Source: Desulfobacteraceae bacterium
GTDB taxonomy: Bacteria > Desulfobacterota > DSM-4660 > Desulfatiglandales > Desulfatiglandaceae
NCBI GenBank assembly: GCA_013203065.1
Contig: JABMQV010000059.1
Coordinates: forward strand, 1 to 15,344
Length of the DNA stretch: 15,344 nt
Direction of reading: 5' to 3'
Part shown: positions 1-6,755 of the stretch, piece after piece
Numbering within the stretch: the first letter of the stretch is position 1
Layout of the letters: each line of letters begins with the position of its first letter
Translations under genes and position numbers: made by a program
The notes under the pieces: model-generated
What the model was told of the DNA's origin: nothing
The model's input: the letters and a program-made list of their open reading frames with translations, nothing else
Database searches by the model: none

Positions 1-40
1 AACTGCAATAAATCTAAAAAATCAAGGCATTTAATAAGGT

Positions 41-184
41 TTTGGTGTAACTTCTCAATAAGTTCGGGCGAATCAACTGGATTCCAGCTTTCGCGGGAAT
101 GACCAAATGAGCTAAGTGCCTGTCATTCCCGCGAAAGCGGGAATCCAGTTGATTCGCCCGAACTTATTGAGAAGTTACACCAAA
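41..184. repeat. 63-bp near-perfect inverted repeat (MITE-like palindrome)
   Basis: Positions 41-103 and 122-184 are reverse complements over 63 bp with one mismatch (A versus C in the GGATTCC(A/C)GC part), separated by 18 nt. Each arm carries an inner hairpin; the right one, at 125-144, is an 8-bp stem ATTCCCGC/GCGGGAAT around a GAAA loop. The outer part of each arm contains GAACTTATTGAGAAGTTAC or its complement, which recurs at 10846-10864. From memory, CATTCCCGC/GCGGGAATG palindromes are dispersed in many proteobacterial genomes. Long matching ends and no reading frame suggest a non-autonomous mobile element, but I see no target-site duplication. The right arm ends at 184, one base before the Shine-Dalgarno sequence of the next gene, so its RNA would fold against that ribosome site. 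Confidence 0.85.
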
Positions 185-197
185 CGGAGAAAATAAT

Positions 198-1013
198 ATG
201 AGCCCTGTTTTCAAAGACCCGACAAAACAGAAACAATATATTAAAGATTATTTTGATGAATATTCAAATCAATACCACCAGGATCACTACGTCAAGAAAA
301 GACCGCCAAGTATTTACCCTGTCCTGGCGGTCCGGTTTGACTATATGAAGGCGATGCTGTCAGATTTTCCTATGGGCGGAAAAGTTATTGATATCGGTTG
401 CGGCACGGGAGAAATGCTTGGGGTTTTCAGGGAAAGGAAGTTCCATGCCTATGGTCTTGATTATTCTTTCAAAATGCTCAAGGCTCTTTCCGGAGAGATA
501 CCGCGGCACACCGTTTCACTGGTAAATGGTGAGATAGAGGCGCTGCCATTCAAAGATGAACAATTTGATGGCATAATATGTGCCGGCGTGATTGAGTATT
601 TGAACGAGGATCATGCCGCTTTAAAAGAAATCGCCCGCATCCTGAACCGTGGTGGATACGCTATCATTTCTCTTTCCAATACACTTTCCCCCGCGCGTGT
701 CTTTGAACCCCTTGCCCATTCCGTGATTGGACATAATATCAAGGGAAAGATCAAAAGGAGATTGCTAAAAAAACAGACACTGCTCTATCCGCCTTTTCGC
801 ACCCATAGACCCCCTCTATTCGATCGCGAGGCCAGACATGCAGGGCTGATACGAACTGGGCATAATTTCTTTCACTTTTCTCTTGTGCCCTGGCCATTTA
901 ATAAGTTGCTGCCCCGTTTCTATGTGTCAACCGGCCTCAAAATGGAGAGATTTTCGCAAAGTAATTTGGGATTTCTGGGAAGAGGGTATATCGGCAAGTA
1001 CAAAAAACAGTAA
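198..1013 (+). CDS. class I SAM-dependent methyltransferase
   Basis: A 271-residue protein with the Rossmann-fold methyltransferase core. Motif I, VIDIGCGTG, lies at residues 63-71 and binds S-adenosylmethionine. An acidic residue at the end of strand 2 (D88 in GLDYS) would hold the ribose. ALPFKDEQFDGIICAGVIEYL at about 115-135 is the usual post-II/motif IV region of the UbiE/Methyltransf_11 group. The C-terminal third (from about 170) is basic and aromatic and may form the acceptor site; the acceptor cannot be told. The ATG at 198 follows GGAG at 186-189 with 8-nt spacing. The gene looks more AT-rich than its neighbours, converges on the minus-strand cluster and has no obvious link to it, so it may be unrelated cargo behind the palindrome. 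Confidence 0.85.
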   Translation: MSPVFKDPTKQKQYIKDYFDEYSNQYHQDHYVKKRPPSIYPVLAVRFDYMKAMLSDFPMGGKVIDIGCGTGEMLGVFRERKFHAYGLDYSFKMLKALSGEIPRHTVSLVNGEIEALPFKDEQFDGIICAGVIEYLNEDHAALKEIARILNRGGYAIISLSNTLSPARVFEPLAHSVIGHNIKGKIKRRLLKKQTLLYPPFRTHRPPLFDREARHAGLIRTGHNFFHFSLVPWPFNKLLPRFYVSTGLKMERFSQSNLGFLGRGYIGKYKKQ

Positions 1014-1055
1014 TCAAGGTTGCTATGACCTACCCGTATAGCAGAGTGGAGGCTA

Positions 1056-1078
1056 TCCCGCCTTTCGGGAAGATTTTA
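1056..1078 (+). terminator. weak stem-loop between convergent genes
   Basis: TCCCG (1056-1060) pairs with CGGGA (1066-1070) around a 5-nt loop and is followed by AGATTTTA on the plus strand. It lies in the 62-bp gap between the methyltransferase stop (1013) and the convergent crotonase stop (1076). The stem is short and the T run has only four bases, so termination would be modest. Confidence 0.35.
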
Positions 1079-1888
1079 GGGTAATTGGGCGACGGATGAA
1101 AAATCGGCCTTTCGTTTCTCTCTAAAGGCGGTGACACCCTCCCGGAATTCTCCCTGACGCGAGCTAAAGGCAATACCCTGTCTTTCGCTTTCCATCTGGG
1201 ATTCCAATGTCTCCAGAAGCCCTTTCCGGATAAGTTCTTTGGCCCGGCCATAGGTTTCTGTGGGCCCCTGGGCCAGTTTCCGGGCAATTTCGGAAATGCC
1301 TTTTTCAAAGTCTTCAGACGGCAAGACGCGGTTTACGATGCCCAGTTTCAGGGCTTCTTCCGCATCAATGGGCTCATTCAGATAAATCAGTTCCATGGCC
1401 TTTTTAGGGCCTACCAGGCGACTCAAAAAAAAGGTTGAGCTCCCATCCGGGACCAGGCCAATGTCGGTATAAGCCATGACAAATCTTGCATCTTCGGCGG
1501 CTATGCTCATGTCACAAGCGAGACTGATACTAAACCCAGCGCCTGCTGCAACACCATTTACCGCAGCGAGGACCGGTTTTGGCATCCTTGTTATCTCTGA
1601 GATAAACGAATGGAGGTGAAGGGCCAGGTCTCTCAGGAACAGATCGGAACGGCCTTTGTTCTTGAGTTCTTGAGCCATTTTTTTGACATCCCCGCCAGCG
1701 CAAAAGGCCCTGCCGGTTCCGGTGATCACCACTGCCCTGACGTTTTTCTCAGTCGTACAATAAGCCGCTGCCTGACAGAGTTCTTTGGTCATGGACAAAT
1801 TTAACGAATTGAGTTCATCAGGCCTGTTCATGCGGATCCAGGCCACCCCACCTTTTTCTTCAAAATTGAGTGTTTGGTAGTCACCCAT
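1076..1888 (-). CDS. crotonase-superfamily protein, PaaG/enoyl-CoA isomerase-like
   Basis: A 270-residue enoyl-CoA hydratase/isomerase-fold protein acting on an acyl-CoA thioester. The oxyanion-hole segments are visible: RAFCAGGD at residues 60-67 and NGVAAGAGFS at 111-120. The two glutamates of true enoyl-CoA hydratases appear absent: the first site reads GAGFSISLA and the second AYTDIG. Instead there is an aspartate at D148 in GLVPDGSST, the position used by PaaG-type and some enoyl-CoA isomerases. A double-bond or epoxide isomerase is therefore likelier than a hydratase. I chose the ATG at 1888, preceded by AAAGGAGC about 11 nt upstream. A GTG at 1918 would extend it by 10 residues but overlaps the upstream gene and would put this ribosome site inside the coding region. 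It is the last gene of the minus-strand cluster, 22 nt after the zinc-ribbon gene. Confidence 0.85.
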   Translation of the reverse strand: MGDYQTLNFEEKGGVAWIRMNRPDELNSLNLSMTKELCQAAAYCTTEKNVRAVVITGTGRAFCAGGDVKKMAQELKNKGRSDLFLRDLALHLHSFISEITRMPKPVLAAVNGVAAGAGFSISLACDMSIAAEDARFVMAYTDIGLVPDGSSTFFLSRLVGPKKAMELIYLNEPIDAEEALKLGIVNRVLPSEDFEKGISEIARKLAQGPTETYGRAKELIRKGLLETLESQMESERQGIAFSSRQGEFREGVTAFREKRKADFSSVAQLP

Positions 1889-1910
1889 TCTGGTTCTTGC
1901 TCCTTTCCTT

Positions 1911-2093
1911 TTATGCACCCCAAGTCTTGGGAGAGTCTTCTTTTGCGAATTCCTTGTGGCAAAATGGACAAAAAAGCTTGATGTCGTTAAAGTTCGGTTC
2001 GTAGAATAACCTGTCTATATAATACAGTTCTGCACAATGGGGGCAGGTGACCCAGACGTCCTTGGGTATTCCAACCTTTTCAATGTTTTGCAT
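1911..2093 (-). CDS. small zinc-ribbon protein, probable UbiD-decarboxylase partner
   Basis: A 60-residue protein with two CPxC knuckles, C17-P-H-C20 and C42-P-F-C45, 21 residues apart, the pattern of a four-cysteine zinc ribbon. There is no signal peptide or membrane segment. A strong ribosome site (AAAGGAG, 8 nt before ATG 2093) supports translation. It sits 36 nt downstream of the UbiD-family gene and 22 nt before the crotonase gene, clearly in the same transcript. In known phenolic-acid and vanillate decarboxylase operons (BsdBCD, VdcBCD) a roughly 75-residue Cys-pair protein, subunit D, accompanies the UbiD-like subunit C. Position and size suggest an analogous role, but I see no clear residue-level similarity beyond the cysteines. 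A general zinc-ribbon or rubredoxin-like function is the alternative. Confidence 0.75.
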   Translation of the reverse strand: MQNIEKVGIPKDVWVTCPHCAELYYIDRLFYEPNFNDIKLFCPFCHKEFAKEDSPKTWGA

Positions 2094-2129
2094 ATTTTTT
2101 CTCCTTTTTGAATCCAGTGGGCGCCGCTG

Positions 2130-3572
2130 TTAATAGGATGTGGGGTATTTTCCAATATGGTCGGGGTTTACATAATCCGAGATATGGATGCGTTCTGCCA
2201 CGTCGTCCGGGGTCTTGTTTTTCATTTGGTAGTACCTGGGCAAACCCGGTCCAATGGGAGGCGGGCAGGTGGCGTCTATGCCGCCCCTTGTTCCGATGTT
2301 TCCCGGGGCAGAAAGACTTGGGTCCAGGGGGAATACGGCAGCCCCTTTGACCACGACGAGATCCTTGTCCCATTGGCTCCGATAGGCCACGGACCAGAGT
2401 ACCTCGCTTTCATTAAAAAGGTCAACGTCTTCATCCACGACGATGACGTGCTTGAGACGTGAATCGCAGGGCAGCGCTGCCATAATGGCCTCCTTCCCGA
2501 TGCCCGGGCGCGTCTTTTTAACCTGCAAATACACATGGTTTCTTCTGCCAGAAATGGGGACAAACACGTTCATCAATTCGGGTACCACCTGTTTTACAAT
2601 ATCGTAGATGCGCGCCTCAAGAGGGAAGTTCCCCAACATCACCAAATGGTCTGCCAGACCCACACCAATTCCATGATAGATGGCGTCTTTGCGGTAGGTA
2701 ACACAGGTTACATCAATGACCTGACTGGGTCGCTGGGGTCCGATGTAACCCGGGTATTCCCCAAAAGGGCCTTCAGCTTCGTATACGTCTTTGGGTACGT
2801 AGCCCTCAATCACCATCTCGGCCTCTGCGGGGACCATCAACTTCTCGCCAAAGGTCTCCGTTGGCACCAGTTTGACAGCCTCTCCCATTACCCCTCCCAT
2901 TGGGGGATAATGGCTTTCAGGGTGGCCGAGACGGGATTGGGCTCCTGAGACGCCGGACGGATGGTGACCGATCCACACCGCGATAGGCATGTCCTCGCCG
3001 CGTTCCCAGAATTTCATAAGATTTTGCATGCTGTGGGATACAATCGCCGGCCAGTATCCGGTGCGTTGGGGGGACTTTACCCAAATTCGCTGCAAACAGG
3101 TGTTGTCAATTCCGGTGTCCGGGTCATAGGTCGTGGCAAACCCCGCCCCGATGTAGGGCCCGGGATCCATATAATTGTGGGTGCAAATGGGGAATCTCAA
3201 TAGATCAACTTCCCCTCCGTTCTCTATTACTTCCTTAACCGGTGCCTCGTCTCGGGAAACAATCACCGGGTCAATACGATTGGCAACCCGATCTCGATAT
3301 TCCATGGCGACACGCTGTGGATGGATGCCCAGGGCTTCCGCACAAAGCTCACGACTGGCTGTCAGATTGGTGACCACAGGGAATCGGCTCACATCCCCGT
3401 TGTCCAGGATGGGCTTTTCGATGATCATGATCGGATATCTTTTCTCAGCATCGAGTTTTCGCTGTAGCGCGGAAATTTCATATGCGACCCGCATGGGTTT
3501 TTGAATTCTCAAGATTGCTTCCGGATGGGCTTTTTCGATTTCATCAAGATAGGTTCTGAGGTTCTTTGGCAT
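2130..3572 (-). CDS. UbiD-family prenylated-FMN-dependent (de)carboxylase
   Basis: A 480-residue protein of usual UbiD length. The family reversibly decarboxylates unsaturated or aromatic acids using prenyl-FMN, Mn2+ and K+. The Glu-Arg-Glu catalytic set is visible: R162 in NTCLQRIW, and E267 and E272 in EAEGPFGEYPGY. N157, R162 and H180 have the same spacing as the metal and catalytic residues Asn168, Arg173 and His191 of fungal Fdc1 (recalled numbering); E231 in MGEAVKLV is the likely further metal ligand. AGGAGG lies 8 nt before ATG 3572. The upstream permease gene ends 66 nt away. No UbiX-type flavin prenyltransferase is encoded in the window, so the cofactor must be supplied from elsewhere. 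The substrate is unknown; an aromatic or heteroaromatic acid imported by the adjacent transporter is plausible. Carboxylation is also possible in anaerobes. Confidence 0.92.
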   Translation of the reverse strand: MPKNLRTYLDEIEKAHPEAILRIQKPMRVAYEISALQRKLDAEKRYPIMIIEKPILDNGDVSRFPVVTNLTASRELCAEALGIHPQRVAMEYRDRVANRIDPVIVSRDEAPVKEVIENGGEVDLLRFPICTHNYMDPGPYIGAGFATTYDPDTGIDNTCLQRIWVKSPQRTGYWPAIVSHSMQNLMKFWERGEDMPIAVWIGHHPSGVSGAQSRLGHPESHYPPMGGVMGEAVKLVPTETFGEKLMVPAEAEMVIEGYVPKDVYEAEGPFGEYPGYIGPQRPSQVIDVTCVTYRKDAIYHGIGVGLADHLVMLGNFPLEARIYDIVKQVVPELMNVFVPISGRRNHVYLQVKKTRPGIGKEAIMAALPCDSRLKHVIVVDEDVDLFNESEVLWSVAYRSQWDKDLVVVKGAAVFPLDPSLSAPGNIGTRGGIDATCPPPIGPGLPRYYQMKNKTPDDVAERIHISDYVNPDHIGKYPTSY

Positions 3573-3638
3573 TATTAAATCCTCCTGATCAGTTCAATTT
3601 TGAATGCATATCGTTCGATACGGCAGGCTTTCATGTTT

Positions 3639-5510
3639 CTAGACAAAACGTCTTAGATTCAATTTCTCTCTCATATTGCTCAAGGCTGCAGCTGCAAAAA
3701 CCACAACGCCCAGAAGGTTGAACAGCATCACAACCTTGCCAAGCCACAACAGAACTGCAGCTGCAAGAAACAAAAATCTTTCCAATAAGCTGATTTTCCT
3801 TTGGAAAACCCCCATGTATACGGTGCAAAAGCTGATGATGATTATTCCTACCTTCAAAAACTCCATCACGGTCCTGGGAAAGCTCCCCACAAGCAGAAGG
3901 GAAGGGTATGTAGCAAAGAGAAAAGGTATGATATAGATGGCCAGTCCCAAATAGCATGCCTTTAAACCCACGTGAGAGGCGTTGGCTTTTGCAATCCCGG
4001 CACCGGCGTAGGCCGCCAAGGCCACAGGAGGTGTAATCATGGATAGATTGGCAAAATAAAACCCAAAAAAATGGGCCGTGATGGGTTCGAGCCCGGCCTT
4101 TATCAACGCCGGAATTCCCAATACCGCGACGGTAATGTAGGCGGCACTGGTGGGCATTCCCATTCCGAGGATCAGGCAAATGAATGAGGTCAGAATGAGA
4201 ATGATGATCATATTTCCTCCTGAAATACCCAAGATCATCCCGGTGAACTTTAGTCCGAGGGCAGAGAGGGTGATGACGCCGACGATAATCCCGGCTATGG
4301 CACAGGGAATGGCCACGTTAACACAGTTTTTTGCCCCGTCTTCAAGGGCCTGTAAAAAAACACCGAATTCTTTCCACTCTCTTTTCCAGACAAGCGGGAC
4401 GGCGGATATGATGAAACAGGCCACGATAGCGGTCATGGCCGACATGCTGATGGAATGTCCTGTGGCCAAAAAGTAGATGATCACCACGATGGGGATGAAC
4501 ATATATCCCTTTGTGGTAATCAGTTTGAGCATTGAAGGTCTCTCGCTGGAGGTTGCATCCAGCTCGAGCCTTACTGCTTCGTAGTGCACAACGCTGTATA
4601 CGGCAACATAATAGATCAGACCCGGTGCGATCGCCGCCAGGGCGATGCTCCAGTAGGAAATTCCTGTTAGTTCCGCCATGATAAACGCGGCCGCACCCAT
4701 TATGGGGGGGATGATTTGACTGCCCGTGGAGGCTAGCGATTCGACGGCTCCGGCAGTCACGGGTGAATACCCGGCCCGGATCATCATGGGAATCGTAAAA
4801 GAACCGGAGGTGGAAACATTGGCCACAGCGCTTCCGCTGATGGTTCCAAGGAGGCTGCTGCTAATCACGGCCACCTTGGCGGGCCCTCCCTTGAGCCCGC
4901 CTGCAATGGCCATGGCAAATTCGTTGTAAAGTTCCCCCAGACGCCCATATTTCAGGAAGGCGCCAAAGAGAATAAAGAGAAAGACATAGGTCGTGGAGAC
5001 CCGGAGCGGGATACCAAAGACGCCCTCCTGGGTTAAGACCATGAACTCCATGAAATTCGCGAAGTCGATGGAACGATGGGCAAGCTCGCCGGGCAAGAGG
5101 AATCCAAGAAAACTGTATCCAATAGCCACCGCGGCCAGCACGGACAGGCCGAGACCCATAACACGTCGACCGGCTTCCAAGATGAGGAGGATGATGGCTG
5201 AACCAAAGAAAAAGTCGGTCCACAGCACAGGGTCAACAAAGCGGTATCGTGTCACGATTCGCTCATAGCTCAGGAAAAAATAGAGGCCGCTTGCCAGAGA
5301 CAACAAAACAGACGCATAATCGAAGACAAAGACGTACTTAAATTTCTTGAAACCCGGTCTGAGGAGATAGACCAGCATCAGCGCGCAGGTGATGTGAATG
5401 ACTTCCAATTGGAGCAGGTCCAGGTCAAGGGTAATCGCGTTGTAGAGCTGAGCCAACGACCAGAAAACCGCAATCACCGCGACTGCCTTGCTTTTAAGAT
5501 CAAACCTCAT
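3639..5510 (-). CDS. TRAP transporter fused permease (4TM/12TM, TAXI type)
   Basis: A 623-residue, very hydrophobic inner-membrane protein that combines the small (DctQ-like) and large (DctM-like) TRAP permease subunits, as usual in TAXI systems. Hydrophobic segments run from residue 10 almost to the C-terminus. The DctM signature SGSAVANVSTSGSFTIPMM is at 225-243, followed by a GSQIIPPIMGAAAFIMAE segment. A second repeat-like motif, GMGMPTSAAYITVAVLG, with ITPPVALAAYAGAGIA, lies in the C-terminal half, matching the inverted-repeat architecture of the family. TRAP permeases drive Na+-coupled uptake of carboxylates captured by a periplasmic binding protein, which is the next gene upstream (5658-6668). 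The start at 5510 follows GGGAG. It ends with a TAG stop. Confidence 0.95.
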   Translation of the reverse strand: MRFDLKSKAVAVIAVFWSLAQLYNAITLDLDLLQLEVIHITCALMLVYLLRPGFKKFKYVFVFDYASVLLSLASGLYFFLSYERIVTRYRFVDPVLWTDFFFGSAIILLILEAGRRVMGLGLSVLAAVAIGYSFLGFLLPGELAHRSIDFANFMEFMVLTQEGVFGIPLRVSTTYVFLFILFGAFLKYGRLGELYNEFAMAIAGGLKGGPAKVAVISSSLLGTISGSAVANVSTSGSFTIPMMIRAGYSPVTAGAVESLASTGSQIIPPIMGAAAFIMAELTGISYWSIALAAIAPGLIYYVAVYSVVHYEAVRLELDATSSERPSMLKLITTKGYMFIPIVVIIYFLATGHSISMSAMTAIVACFIISAVPLVWKREWKEFGVFLQALEDGAKNCVNVAIPCAIAGIIVGVITLSALGLKFTGMILGISGGNMIIILILTSFICLILGMGMPTSAAYITVAVLGIPALIKAGLEPITAHFFGFYFANLSMITPPVALAAYAGAGIAKANASHVGLKACYLGLAIYIIPFLFATYPSLLLVGSFPRTVMEFLKVGIIIISFCTVYMGVFQRKISLLERFLFLAAAVLLWLGKVVMLFNLLGVVVFAAAALSNMREKLNLRRFV

Positions 5511-5548
5511 GGGTCACTCCCGTCCGTCACCGGTATATCACTCAACAG

Positions 5549-5647
5549 AAAAACATGAGGGCAGTTCGACTGGCATTTGTAAGGCCGTGACCTCACCCCC
5601 GCAGCGGGACCGCGCCCGTTTATGGGGGCGTCTGCATCGAACTGCCC
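5549..5647 (-). terminator. intercistronic stem-loop/attenuator between binding-protein and permease genes
   Basis: In the 147-bp gap between the TAXI gene and the permease gene, GGGCAGTTCGA (5559-5569) is the exact reverse complement of TCGAACTGCCC (5637-5647). Shorter hairpins occur in the 67-nt interior (CCCG/CGGG near 5600 and CGCCC/GGGCG near 5612-5630). Read in the direction of transcription, the outer stem is followed after four bases by a run of five T (plus-strand A at 5549-5553). This fits partial termination or 3'-end protection that leaves more binding-protein mRNA than permease mRNA, a common arrangement for such pairs. The large loop makes a strong classical terminator unlikely. 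Confidence 0.5.
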
Positions 5648-5657
5648 GGAATTTGAT

Positions 5658-6668
5658 TTACTTCATGTACCCCATTTCCTGATAATACTTCTTGGCACCC
5701 GGGTGCAACGGGACGGTGCTGTCCCACGCCTTCTTGGGATTAAAGACTCGGGCAGCCTTGTAGGTAGTTACCAGATCTTTTTTGTGGGTGGCTATGGCTT
5801 TGGTGATTTTGTAGGCAACGTCCTCGGGCAATTTGGCCGATGTGATAAGATTGGTCGAAAAACCCAGGACAGGAATATCTTTTTCTACCCCTCGAAAAGT
5901 CCCTTTGGGTATTGTCCCCTTGCTGAATCCGTATTTTTTGATAAATTCATTCCGGATACGTTCATCAATGGGGAGAAACCGGATCTTGACCATGGTGGCC
6001 AGCTGGGTCCAGCTGGGATGACCAGGGGTAGAGACGTGGGCAAATGCATTGGCCTGCCCGTCTTTCACCATGTCAAGGGCCGATGGAAAAGAGGTGTTGG
6101 TTACTTTTCCGCCCCAGGCCTTAAGATCCTTGTAGATATTAATCCCATAAGCCTCCATCACCTTGCTGGTATCCCACTCCCCGCTGCTCCCTTTTGGCAA
6201 AATGACCAACCGTAAAGGATATTTTTTCTTTTTGATCTCCCCGATGCTGGTGATTCCCGTATCCTGTCTCACCGAAAAGACATACCAGTAGGTATCAAAG
6301 CCGGCCGCCAGAAGCCGGAGGTCCTTGACAGGTTTCTTGTAGGGCGACTGCCCTTTCAGGGCCAACCTTGACTCCACGGGAAAGCCCAACGCGATATCCG
6401 CTTTGCCCTTCTGTAACAGGAGCGGGTTTCCAACGCCCCCGCTGTATGGGAGCACATCGACCGTGGAACCTTTTGGCAAGGCATTTTCCATAATCTTGGC
6501 CATGGCCTGGGCCATGATAAACCAGCCGCTCCCACTCTTAAACGTGGCCATGGATAAATGTACCGGTTTCTCGTCCGCTGCGTAAACCGGGCTCCAGACC
6601 ATGAACAAAAAACCAACTGCCAAAACGGCAACAACCCCCTTCAGACAAATACCTTTCACTGTTTTCAT
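5658..6668 (-). CDS. TAXI-family TRAP transporter substrate-binding protein
   Basis: A 336-residue periplasmic binding protein. An N-terminal signal peptide is evident: a basic start (MKTVKGICLKG), a hydrophobic core to about residue 25, and probable cleavage after PVYA at residue 30. The mature protein begins with the TAXI pattern, with SMATFKSGSGWFIMAQAMAK at 39-58 and a KGKADIALGFP segment at about 88-97 typical of TAXI proteins. The ligand is likely a carboxylate. Start choice: an ATG at 6689 would add seven residues (MNERRRF), but those codons contain the ribosome site AAAGGAGGAG, so the ATG at 6668 is the real start. The gene ends in TAA, 147 bp before the permease it serves. Confidence 0.92.
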   Translation of the reverse strand: MKTVKGICLKGVVAVLAVGFLFMVWSPVYAADEKPVHLSMATFKSGSGWFIMAQAMAKIMENALPKGSTVDVLPYSGGVGNPLLLQKGKADIALGFPVESRLALKGQSPYKKPVKDLRLLAAGFDTYWYVFSVRQDTGITSIGEIKKKKYPLRLVILPKGSSGEWDTSKVMEAYGINIYKDLKAWGGKVTNTSFPSALDMVKDGQANAFAHVSTPGHPSWTQLATMVKIRFLPIDERIRNEFIKKYGFSKGTIPKGTFRGVEKDIPVLGFSTNLITSAKLPEDVAYKITKAIATHKKDLVTTYKAARVFNPKKAWDSTVPLHPGAKKYYQEMGYMK

Positions 6669-6722
6669 AAATCTCCTCCTTTCATTCATTCAATTCAAAG
6701 TTAATGGTTTCATGGGCACAAA

Positions 6723-6741
6723 GGAAGTATCCTGAACTTCC
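6723..6741 (-). other. small hairpin between the Mo-hydroxylase and TAXI genes
   Basis: GGAAGT and ACTTCC pair as a 6-bp stem around a 7-nt loop in the 87-bp gap before the TAXI gene. Only TTT follows the stem in the transcribed direction, so it is a weak terminator at best or an mRNA-stability element. The rest of the gap holds the strong ribosome site at about 6673-6682. Confidence 0.3.
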
Positions 6742-6755
6742 AAACCCGTAAACGG

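Noticed and set aside
41..184. CRISPR repeat or simple transcription terminator
   Set aside because: There is only one pair of arms with no spacer periodicity, and no T run follows the stem; arm length far exceeds a terminator.
1889..1918. GTG start at 1918 for the crotonase gene
   Set aside because: It would overlap the zinc-ribbon gene and translate through the AAAGGAGC ribosome site; the ATG at 1888 matches the family N-terminus.
6669..6689. ATG at 6689 as start of the TAXI binding protein
   Set aside because: Its first seven codons contain the AAAGGAGGAG ribosome site for the ATG at 6668, which also begins a normal signal peptide.
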